NCBI RefSeq assembly: GCF_003569805.1
Contig: NZ_QVLP01000019.1
Span: 1 to 39,572, forward strand
From: Microbacterium halotolerans
GTDB lineage: Bacteria > Actinomycetota > Actinomycetes > Actinomycetales > Microbacteriaceae
Reading direction: 5' to 3'
DNA: 39,572 bases
Shown here: positions 9,852-16,423 of the stretch, one piece after another
How positions within the stretch are numbered: the stretch's first letter is position 1
Layout of the letters: each line of letters begins with the position of its first letter
Notes under the pieces: model-generated
The model's database searches: none
What the model saw: only the letters and a program-made list of their open reading frames with translations
What the model was told of the DNA's origin: nothing
Translations under genes and position numbers: made by a program

Positions 9852-10538
9852 CTATAGACGAAGCCCGCCGATATGAACGGCGATCGCGCGAAGGACATGC
9901 AGCAGATTCTTCTGTTGCGCCTCGGGAGACGATCCGTGAGCGGTCGCCCCCGTGCTCGGCATGGGGATCAACTTGGGGTACTCGGTCAAGTCGTAGTCGA
10001 TCATATCGTCGTAGTGACGCACCGGACGATCACCTCCAGGAACCCAGTCATATGAAAACTTGATCCCGCCCGCGACCGGCGTCCCCATGTGACCACGAGG
10101 TGAGGCGTTCTCGTCGGCTGGAATCTGCCACATCACCCTCCTACGCGCGCCAGGTGCGAGATCGAACGGCACCGCGAACAGACGCGCAAGCGCAGGTCCG
10201 ATGATGTCTCCCTCAGATTGCTCGCGGAACTCATCCTCGGAGAGGCGCACAGTGATGTTCCGCGCGCTTGTGCGCCCGTGGTTCTCGAAGATGATGTCCA
10301 TCGATCCCATCCCACCCACGCCAGGCACAATGTCGATGCCGACGTAAGGTCGCGTCTGATCCTCGCTGTTCTGCGCTTCCTGCGCCGAGGTCTCGCGCAT
10401 CTGCCGCGCGGTCAGTCGAATCTGCACCGCCGTGAAGACAATCGCGACCAGCGCGACGATGACCCCGACGAGGGTAGCGATTGCCTCGATCCACGAAGGC
10501 ACGAGATCGGCGGGCAGTTCTTGAACGCTCATCCACAT
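9852..10538 (-). CDS. Unknown single-span membrane protein
   Basis: 228 residues, not recognised. An N-terminal transmembrane helix (about residues 20-42, ATLVGVIVALVAIVFTAVQI) is followed by a short charged linker and a soluble domain of about 170 residues. That domain contains IIFENHGRTSARNITVRLSE and ends in an amphipathic segment (LLHVLRAIAVHIGGLRL). This layout, a short helix then a beta-rich domain, is common in small proteins of prophages and defence islands, but no function follows. Start is the ATG at 10538 or the one at 10532; no clear ribosome site precedes either. The 13-bp motif at 10570 lies 32 bases upstream. Confidence 0.7.
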   Translation of the reverse strand: MWMSVQELPADLVPSWIEAIATLVGVIVALVAIVFTAVQIRLTARQMRETSAQEAQNSEDQTRPYVGIDIVPGVGGMGSMDIIFENHGRTSARNITVRLSEDEFREQSEGDIIGPALARLFAVPFDLAPGARRRVMWQIPADENASPRGHMGTPVAGGIKFSYDWVPGGDRPVRHYDDMIDYDLTEYPKLIPMPSTGATAHGSSPEAQQKNLLHVLRAIAVHIGGLRL

Positions 10539-10562
10539 GGACTCAAGCTAACGCGGCACTCC

Positions 10563-10584
10563 GACATCCCCCGACCATGATGTC
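10563..10584. repeat. Island motif, left copy, in a palindromic setting
   Basis: CCCGACCATGATG (10570-10582) recurs at 16406 in the same orientation and at 16356 inverted. Here it also overlaps an inverted repeat, GACATC (10563-10568) with GATGTC (10579-10584). It lies between the membrane-protein gene and the recombinase gene. Confidence 0.6.
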
Positions 10585-10598
10585 CCGATAACGACCGG

Positions 10599-10664
10599 TT
10601 GACGGACGTTGGAGCGACCCGCGAGATTCCGCCTGAGTTGCTGTCCGCAAAGCCCGTCCGTCAA
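10599..10664. repeat. 10-bp inverted repeat upstream of the recombinase
   Basis: TTGACGGACG (10599-10608) and CGTCCGTCAA (10655-10664) are perfect inverted repeats with a 46-base spacer, ending 31 bases before the recombinase start. Position fits a res-like recombination or autoregulatory site. Confidence 0.5.
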
Positions 10665-10695
10665 TGCAGAAGCCCGGACACCTTTGGAGGACACC

Positions 10696-11265
10696 TTGCT
10701 CATCGGATACGCGCGAGTCTCAACCACGGAGCAGAACCTCGACCTCCAGACCGATGCCCTGAACCGCGCCGGATGCGAGAAGGTGTGGGTCGACCACGGT
10801 GTGAGCGGCACCAAGGCACCGCTCTCGCGTCCCGAGTTCGCCGATCTGTGGAAGCACCTCCGTGAGGGCGACGTGCTCGTGATCTACCGGCTCGACCGGC
10901 TCGCTCGTAACGCGCGGTCGGCACTGGAGATCGTCGAAGGTCTCGACGCGAAGGGCGTCGCTCTGCGGTCGCTCAGCGACGGCATCTCGACGGAGGGAGC
11001 CACCGCACGTCTGATCCTGACCATCATGGCTGCCGTGGCGGAGCTTGAGGTCACCATCCTGCGCGAACGCACCCGCGACGGTCTCGAAGCGGCACGATCG
11101 CGTGGAACGAAGCTCGGGCGACGAGAAGCGCTCACCAACGAGCAGAAGGCGCACGCAAGATCGCTCCGAGAAGACGGGAAGTCTCTACGCGAGATCGCGC
11201 GGCTACTCGGAGCCGGGAAGACGACGATCGCGAAAGTCGTGGATAGTCCCGACTCGACGCCGTAG
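10696..11265 (+). CDS. Serine recombinase of the resolvase/invertase family
   Basis: 189 residues. The catalytic N-terminal domain begins LIGYARVSTTEQ with the nucleophilic Ser at about residue 9. It continues with VWVDHGVSGTK, RPEFADLW and YRLDRLARN, the conserved arginine-rich block. The dimerisation helix E (LILTIMAAVAELE, RERTRDGLEAAR) leads to a C-terminal helix-turn-helix (SLREIARLLGAGKTTI). I start it at TTG 10696 because GGAGG lies 5 bases upstream. This size is typical of Tn3-type resolvases and Hin/Gin invertases. No transposase of any kind lies nearby, so it either resolves or inverts local DNA or moves the cassette with help from elsewhere. Confidence 0.93.
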   Translation: MLIGYARVSTTEQNLDLQTDALNRAGCEKVWVDHGVSGTKAPLSRPEFADLWKHLREGDVLVIYRLDRLARNARSALEIVEGLDAKGVALRSLSDGISTEGATARLILTIMAAVAELEVTILRERTRDGLEAARSRGTKLGRREALTNEQKAHARSLREDGKSLREIARLLGAGKTTIAKVVDSPDSTP

Positions 11266-11266
11266 G

Positions 11267-12166
11267 TCAACCCGAGACTCGCGAGCCGCCGTTCGACAGC
11301 CGCAACAGAATCGCGCCTACGACATGAACCGTGAACCAAGCGTCCTCGCGGCTCGCCTCGTCGGCGTTGTGCGCATCGCCCGTGTTGCTCCGGTCGGCTG
11401 ACGCCCACCGACACGCTTTGTCGATCGTCTGGAGCAGCGGGGCGTCGTGCGAGGCGATGATCCCCTTGTTCTTTGCCGAGGTCGTCAGGTCTCCGAGTTG
11501 GTTGCCCTCCGCGCCGAGGTAGACGAGCGCTTCCTGGAGCGCCGTGCCCGCGTCGGTGATCGCGTCCGCTCCATCGCCGCGCGCGATCTCGGAGAGCGCG
11601 CTCTGGTAGCTCTTCTCGACGCGCTCCCATCCGGGCGTGGCTAGGAGACGCAGAACCGGCTCCACGACCTCGACATGAAGCTCTCGCGATGTGAAGGGAA
11701 CCATCTCGCCGTCGATTAACTCGAACGCGATCCGGTCCTCCACGAGGACGCCGTTGATCGCATCGACGAGACGCGCGTTGAACGGGATGCGAGAGCCGCC
11801 CGGAACCATCATCCCGCCCACGAACGCTTGCCGGTATGCCTCTTGCTCGAACACGCGCTTATGCCCAGCAACGAATGCCTCAACGACGGACGGCACCGCG
11901 TCGTCGTCGCAGTCAAAGAGGTACTGGTAGAACTGTTGCGCTGGAGTATCTGAACCCTTGTAGAGCGCGAGTTGACCAAGGTCGACCAAGAGCAGTCTGT
12001 GCCCAGCCTCAGCAGCGCGGTAGTCACCACCGAACTCGCTGTTCATCACGAACTGGAGACGCACGCGTGTCTCACGCGAGAAGTGCTCTGACCAGAAGGT
12101 TTCGCCCTGCCGTTCACGCTCTTCGAGCGCGGCAAGCTCTCGTCTGCGTTTGAAGAGTGGAGACAC
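11267..12166 (-). CDS. HEPN/Abi_C-domain protein, abortive-infection candidate
   Basis: 299 residues with a GTG start. The C-terminal ~90 residues (about 205-295) resemble the abortive infection C-terminal domain. A long helix (TDAGTALQEALVYLGAEGN) is followed by a loop and then RSNTGDAHNADEASREDAWF, where R-x6-H fits the RX4-6H active-site motif of HEPN ribonucleases. The N-terminal ~190 residues are not recognised; they include EFGGDYRAAEAGHRLLLVDLG and FLCD-like YLFDCDDDAV segments. Known Abi_C proteins act in phage exclusion by cleaving RNA when triggered. It ends 1 base after the recombinase stop on the other strand and lies downstream of the AAA nuclease in the same direction, which supports a shared defence role. 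Confidence 0.65.
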   Translation of the reverse strand: MSPLFKRRRELAALEERERQGETFWSEHFSRETRVRLQFVMNSEFGGDYRAAEAGHRLLLVDLGQLALYKGSDTPAQQFYQYLFDCDDDAVPSVVEAFVAGHKRVFEQEAYRQAFVGGMMVPGGSRIPFNARLVDAINGVLVEDRIAFELIDGEMVPFTSRELHVEVVEPVLRLLATPGWERVEKSYQSALSEIARGDGADAITDAGTALQEALVYLGAEGNQLGDLTTSAKNKGIIASHDAPLLQTIDKACRWASADRSNTGDAHNADEASREDAWFTVHVVGAILLRLSNGGSRVSG

Positions 12167-12407
12167 GGAGACCTGCCTGTTCGATCAGCGCCGATAGTGG
12201 CGATTACTTCACCGTATCGTCGTTCCCGTCAGTGCCGACGGGCGACTCGCCTCCTGGCTCTGCGGATCGGAACATGAGATCACCATCACAGCAAGCCGCG
12301 ACGTATCGCGCTCGCGACGCTGGTCCAATAAGGTCTGCCTGCGAAGAACCAGGTCGTGCCCCCGCTCGCCGCTCGGGCTGCAACTGCCCGTATCGCTCGT
12401 ACCGGAA

Positions 12408-14663
12408 TCAGTCGACCGCTGGCTCGTCCTGCTCTTCGAGGCTTCTCTTCCCGTAGAGCATCATCCGGTAGTGCGCCTCGTGCTTGGTGACGACGAAAAT
12501 GCGCTCGAACACCTGCAAGTACAAGTCCTGGCTGAGGGGCGACGGTGAATAGTGTGCATCCTCGATTACAGAGTGCGATCCGTCATTCACCCACCGGAAG
12601 AGCGCCTGAAAGACATGCCGCTCATCTGTGTTGAGCAACGGTGTGATTTCGTCATCCCAAATGCCTCCACCCATGACGCGGAAGTAGCTCTCAAGGATGC
12701 GGCGCAGAATGTTTTCCAGCCCGATGATGTTCATCGCCTCGCCATCGACGGCGCGGCGCGCCTCCGCCCAGAGACGCCCGTACTCAGTCTCGACAGGGTT
12801 CTTCCTGCTCGACTCCACGGCGCTCGGAGTTGAGGGACGTTTGCGGATGAGGAAGAAGGTCCGACCCGCGCTACTCTCCCCCTGTCGTAGGTGGGCAATC
12901 TCTTTGTGGAAGTACACGTTGTGAGTCAGGACGAGCACCTGCTCGATTCGATCCGAACCGGATGATGCGCGACCGATCAGGAGTCGCACCAGCGTGCCAA
13001 CGACGAACAGAACATCGCTGTCGAGACTGGAGATCGGGTCATCGATGACCGCGAGAATCCGAGGTGAGTCAGCCACTCCTTCGGTACGTCCGTCGAGCAA
13101 GTGGAAGTAATAGAGGAACGCAATGAACGTCCGCTCGCCCTCGCTCAACGACTGCTCTTGCACCTCTCCGTCCCCACGCGACAGCATGTAACCGTTCGGC
13201 AGCGATGTGGACTCTACGATCTTGAACGACGTGAATCCACTCCGCTCCAAGATGCCGTTGATCTGCTCGATCACTGGGCGGGTCGACTCCACCGACCGTT
13301 GGAGCAAACGCACCTCATCGTCCAGAGCCGCGATCTTGCCAGTCGCCTCCGTGACTTTGTCCTCAAGAGTCTTGATTCCGTCGTCGCGGGACTTCTGCTT
13401 CTGCTCGTATGTCGCGACAGTGCCTGCGAGTGAGACCTCGGCGAGATAGCGCCAGCACTTGCCAACAAGCAGAGGGCGCTCCGTCCGGCGATTTCCGACA
13501 AGCTTGTTGTGAGCGTCGATTGCGTTGTTCGCCGCCACGATCACGTCGTTAGCAGCCTTCAGCGCCGAATCGACAGACTCGAACTCGACCACCTCGGATG
13601 GGGTCGCGATCTTCTTCGCGAGCAACGCTGCGTTCGCCGCAATCACCTTGTCGAGCTTGCGGCGAGCCGTCTGGAACGCTGCCTTGTCTATGAACGCAGA
13701 GGATGCGAGCGAGGGCGCGTCGGCGGCGGCTGCAAGTAGCGTCTGCCATGCGTCGAAGTCCGACTTGAACGCATCGATGTCGGCTCGTTGCGCTGTGTAG
13801 TGGTCGTCGAACATGGTCGCGAGATCGGCAACCAGGTTCGCTGGCGCGACCTGCTGGCAGAACGGGCAGACCCCGTCGCTCTCGTGAAGGAACGACCGCC
13901 CTCTGGCGACCCAGTCGCTACTCCCCAGGTGCTCGACGAGCTCGCTCAGAGTAACGGTTCCGCTCCCGACCACCCTCGTGCCCAGAAGCGTGAATCCCGA
14001 ATGGTCTTGCAGCGCGAAAGCCGGAAGCGCAGCGAGCTTGTTCTCGGTCGTGACATTGCCCGAGAACACCGCGTCTGCGTTCGAGGTGAGATCAGCGAGC
14101 ACCGGAACCGGCTCATCGCTGACGGGGAGAGCCAGGAGCCGATCGACAAGTGTCTGCCTAGAGTTCCCAACACCACCGGTTCCCGTAAAGGCAGGCTTGA
14201 GCGAAGGGTTTGCATCGGTGAATACCTTGTAGGCGTCCCATGCCGTCTGTAGAAATGCAGCCTTGGCGTCTGAGTCAGCCGTCTGAGCTTGCCCCAGGCT
14301 GTTGGTCGCCCGCCCGAGCGCATCAACCGCCTGAGCCCGCTCGCCTGTGTCCCCCTCGATCTGTCCGAGACGAGTCTCGGCTTCGGCGCTCTTGTCGCCA
14401 ATCACGAAGACACCCGGAATGCGGCTCGACTCGCGGAGCACCCTGCTCACAAAGTCACGGTTGTAGACCTTGATCGCCAGAGGTGCAGAGTCATGCCAGA
14501 CGAAGCCCGCAGTCGCTTCGTGGGAACCGTCGAGCGCGCGACTGATCGTGGTCTTCCCAGAGCCGTTAGGACCGAAAAAGAAGTTGACTCGCTGGAGCGG
14601 CTTGAGGACGAGCGGCGTGACTCCGAAGCACGCACCCCCAGTGATCGTCAGCTGCTCAAGCAC
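12408..14663 (-). CDS. RloC/PrrC-like AAA ATPase with nuclease-like C-terminus
   Basis: 751 residues, AAA_13/ABC-type ATPase. Walker A is FFGPNGSGKTTI (about residue 30). A coiled-coil central part holds VCPFCQQ, a CxxC zinc-hook as in RloC and Rad50. The ABC signature is LSEGERTFIAFLYY, Walker B VIDDPISSLDS, and the H-loop LTHNVYFH. The C-terminal ~110 residues contain NILRRILESYF (an RxxxE pattern) and WVNDGSHS (His), resembling the anticodon-nuclease triad R-x3-E...H of PrrC/RloC. I chose GTG 14663 because AGGAGG lies 6 bases upstream; the ATG at 14690 has none. Inferred role: ATP-gated RNA cleavage on phage infection. It may be an AAA_13 protein of other function. Confidence 0.8.
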   Translation of the reverse strand: MLEQLTITGGACFGVTPLVLKPLQRVNFFFGPNGSGKTTISRALDGSHEATAGFVWHDSAPLAIKVYNRDFVSRVLRESSRIPGVFVIGDKSAEAETRLGQIEGDTGERAQAVDALGRATNSLGQAQTADSDAKAAFLQTAWDAYKVFTDANPSLKPAFTGTGGVGNSRQTLVDRLLALPVSDEPVPVLADLTSNADAVFSGNVTTENKLAALPAFALQDHSGFTLLGTRVVGSGTVTLSELVEHLGSSDWVARGRSFLHESDGVCPFCQQVAPANLVADLATMFDDHYTAQRADIDAFKSDFDAWQTLLAAAADAPSLASSAFIDKAAFQTARRKLDKVIAANAALLAKKIATPSEVVEFESVDSALKAANDVIVAANNAIDAHNKLVGNRRTERPLLVGKCWRYLAEVSLAGTVATYEQKQKSRDDGIKTLEDKVTEATGKIAALDDEVRLLQRSVESTRPVIEQINGILERSGFTSFKIVESTSLPNGYMLSRGDGEVQEQSLSEGERTFIAFLYYFHLLDGRTEGVADSPRILAVIDDPISSLDSDVLFVVGTLVRLLIGRASSGSDRIEQVLVLTHNVYFHKEIAHLRQGESSAGRTFFLIRKRPSTPSAVESSRKNPVETEYGRLWAEARRAVDGEAMNIIGLENILRRILESYFRVMGGGIWDDEITPLLNTDERHVFQALFRWVNDGSHSVIEDAHYSPSPLSQDLYLQVFERIFVVTKHEAHYRMMLYGKRSLEEQDEPAVD

Positions 14664-14874
14664 CGAGGACCTCCTGAGACAGCAAACCAATACCGATCAC
14701 GACCGCCGCGTCGAACACGACCTTTCCGTTCGGCTCAAGAACATCGTGGATGCTACTTACGTGTACGTCGTCGTTCGACACAGGTGCGCTCAATTCGTCC
14801 AGGGGAAGCCTCGTAGCTCAATCTATCGAGTGGGTCCGACGACGCTGGGTCGCCCCGTCGGTTAGTCTGCGAAC
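14664..14874. promoter_or_regulatory. Divergent promoter region of the AAA and nuclease-like genes
   Basis: These 211 bases separate the divergent starts at 14663 (minus) and 14875 (plus). On the plus side TTAGTCT (14862-14868) lies 6 bases before GTG 14875, so the plus gene is probably leaderless. No operator-like palindrome stands out. Confidence 0.4.
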
Positions 14875-15369
14875 GTGTCCGACGATCTCACAGCACTCAC
14901 CGCGAGGCAGCTTCTTGAGCGGATCGAGGACGCTCTCGGAGAACTGCTTCGACGCGGCATCGTCCGAAGCCGCAACGCACCGCTCGGCGACGTTGCGGAG
15001 CGGATCGTCTGGCTCGCTCGCGGCGGCACCCTGGAGCCGAACTCGACAAAGTCGCACGACGTGACGACAGTCGCGGGCGCGCGCATCCAGGTAAAGGCAC
15101 GGATCATGACGGGCAACGGTGGCAAGTTCAGTCAATTCAGATCGTTCGACTTCACCAGCGCGATCTTCTTGACGTTCGACCCTGCGACACTCGACATCGC
15201 CTACGCAGGCGAACTAACGAGCGACGAGGTCACGGGTCACGGCTCGAAGAGCGGGTGGACGAACGCGACGACGCTGACCGGCGGTCGGGTGAAGGGTCTC
15301 GGTGTAGACGTGACCGACGAGATGCGCGCCGCCTATGCGCGACTTGACGAGGTCGCTCCCGCTGACTGA
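14875..15369 (+). CDS. PD-(D/E)XK-like small protein (DUF6998-like)
   Basis: 164 residues, GTG start, probably leaderless. After an N-terminal helical segment (residues 1-35) comes a restriction-endonuclease-like core: helix with Glu42 (LGDVAERIVWLARG), Asp62 in KSHDVTTV, and IQVKARI with Gln72 and Lys74. That is an E...D...QxK arrangement. It resembles small bacterial proteins with APLGDVAE and PNSTKxxD blocks, such as DUF6998, by recall. Function is unknown; a nuclease partner or a standalone small restriction-like protein are both possible. It converges with the next gene, 4 bases away. Confidence 0.6.
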   Translation: MSDDLTALTARQLLERIEDALGELLRRGIVRSRNAPLGDVAERIVWLARGGTLEPNSTKSHDVTTVAGARIQVKARIMTGNGGKFSQFRSFDFTSAIFLTFDPATLDIAYAGELTSDEVTGHGSKSGWTNATTLTGGRVKGLGVDVTDEMRAAYARLDEVAPAD

Positions 15370-15373
15370 CTCG

Positions 15374-15814
15374 CTAGGACGGGAAGCTCATGAGCGCCTT
15401 GTACGCAGCGACCTCATCCGCGACCAGTTGTCCGTCGAACATCCCGCCAGTCTCGACGATGAACTCTCGTACACGGTCGGCTCGAAGGTCGCACTCGAAG
15501 TGCCCTTCGGGACGAGACAGACCCTCTGATCGCGCGTGCCACACCATCCGGGTGCGCTGATGCTCGCCGACTACCGCTCCGCGCGTTGAGACCCACAGTC
15601 CTTCCTGCTCCATCCGAGCGCGCATCCATCTTGCGTAGGTCGAGAGCGAGTGTTCCGCTGAGTACACCCAGATGACCTCCGCCTCGGGTAGCCAGGCAGC
15701 AACGTCCTGGTAAAGCGCGATCGCATCGGACAGTACGTCGTAGGGGTCGATGAGCGGACTCAGGAACGTCGAGCACTCCACGAGGACTCGCTCCGCTACT
15801 CGCCGCCGGATCAT
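15374..15814 (-). CDS. Unknown protein, coupled to its upstream neighbour
   Basis: 146 residues, no recognised family. Begins MIRRRVAERVLVECSTFLSP; ends DEVAAYKALMSFPS. Mixed alpha/beta composition, no membrane helix and no signal peptide. Conserved-looking acidic and Trp positions (EVIWVYSAEHSLSTYARWMR) cannot be assigned. Its ATG overlaps the TGA of the upstream gene (ATGA, 15811-15814), so the two are translated together and likely work together. It sits between a nuclease-like gene and the integrase, as cargo of the island. Confidence 0.6.
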   Translation of the reverse strand: MIRRRVAERVLVECSTFLSPLIDPYDVLSDAIALYQDVAAWLPEAEVIWVYSAEHSLSTYARWMRARMEQEGLWVSTRGAVVGEHQRTRMVWHARSEGLSRPEGHFECDLRADRVREFIVETGGMFDGQLVADEVAAYKALMSFPS

Positions 15815-16275
15815 TGGTCACCATCGCGGGATCTCGCGAAGCCCGCGAAGACCTCTTCAAGATCGTCAGCGACCACGGGTGTCACCACGTCGCTTCGCAC
15901 CGGCAGAACGCGGACACGCGCCCAGAGTCGCATCTTCTCGATCGAGTCCTGTGTTGCAGAAGGAATCCGACCGCCGAGCGACGTACTGAGCAGCCAGGCT
16001 TGACAGACACGATGTGCGCGCAGATCGAGCGCGACTGCACCGACAAAGCTCGTAAGCGCAGCCCTCGCGCCACCGAAGATTGCTCGATCCGCGTCGAGTT
16101 CGTGGACTGCCGCGTGCAGCGTCGCGTCGAGTCGATCGCGACCTGCAAACACGACATCGAGGTTGAACCAGATTCGCGCGCGATCCAGCACGGACGCGAT
16201 CTCCGAGCGCCACTCGACCGTCGCGGTGCCAGGGAACGCAAGCACAGAGTGCTCGACATACAGGGTCGCGCGCAT
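15811..16275 (-). CDS. Unknown protein, first of an overlapping pair
   Basis: About 154 residues from ATG 16275 (MRATLYVEHSVLAFPG), with GGAG 4 bases upstream; in-frame GTG 16317 or TTG 16320 would add 14-15 residues but lack a ribosome site. No family recognised. It is predicted soluble, with a helical middle (ALTSFVGAVALDLRAHRVCQAWLL) and an acidic C-terminal stretch (ADDLEEVF). The four-base overlap with the downstream gene suggests a two-gene unit. Both run toward the nuclease-like gene and away from the integrase. Confidence 0.55.
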   Translation of the reverse strand: MRATLYVEHSVLAFPGTATVEWRSEIASVLDRARIWFNLDVVFAGRDRLDATLHAAVHELDADRAIFGGARAALTSFVGAVALDLRAHRVCQAWLLSTSLGGRIPSATQDSIEKMRLWARVRVLPVRSDVVTPVVADDLEEVFAGFARSRDGDQ

Positions 16276-16354
16276 GAGGCTCCAGAGGAGATGAGGCGGA
16301 CGGCTGCGGGTACTCACCAACGCAGCAGTCCGCCAGGTGTGGTTCGGACGCTCT

Positions 16355-16419
16355 GCATCATGGTCGGGCGCTGCTCAGATGCCGCTCGATTCCGTTTCGT
16401 TCCGTCCCGACCATGATGC
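16355..16419. repeat. 14-bp inverted repeat in front of the integrase
   Basis: GCATCATGGTCGGG (16355-16368) and CCCGACCATGATGC (16406-16419) are perfect inverted copies, 37 bases apart. The right copy ends 4 bases before the likely GTG start of the integrase. A third copy of 13 bp lies at 10570, so the motif frames the cargo genes. It may be an operator for integrase control, a recombination site, or element ends. Confidence 0.65.
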
Positions 16420-16423
16420 ACTC

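Noticed and set aside
10696..16275. Tn3-family transposon
   Set aside because: A resolvase-like gene is present, but no transposase and no Tn3-type GGGG terminal repeats are seen.
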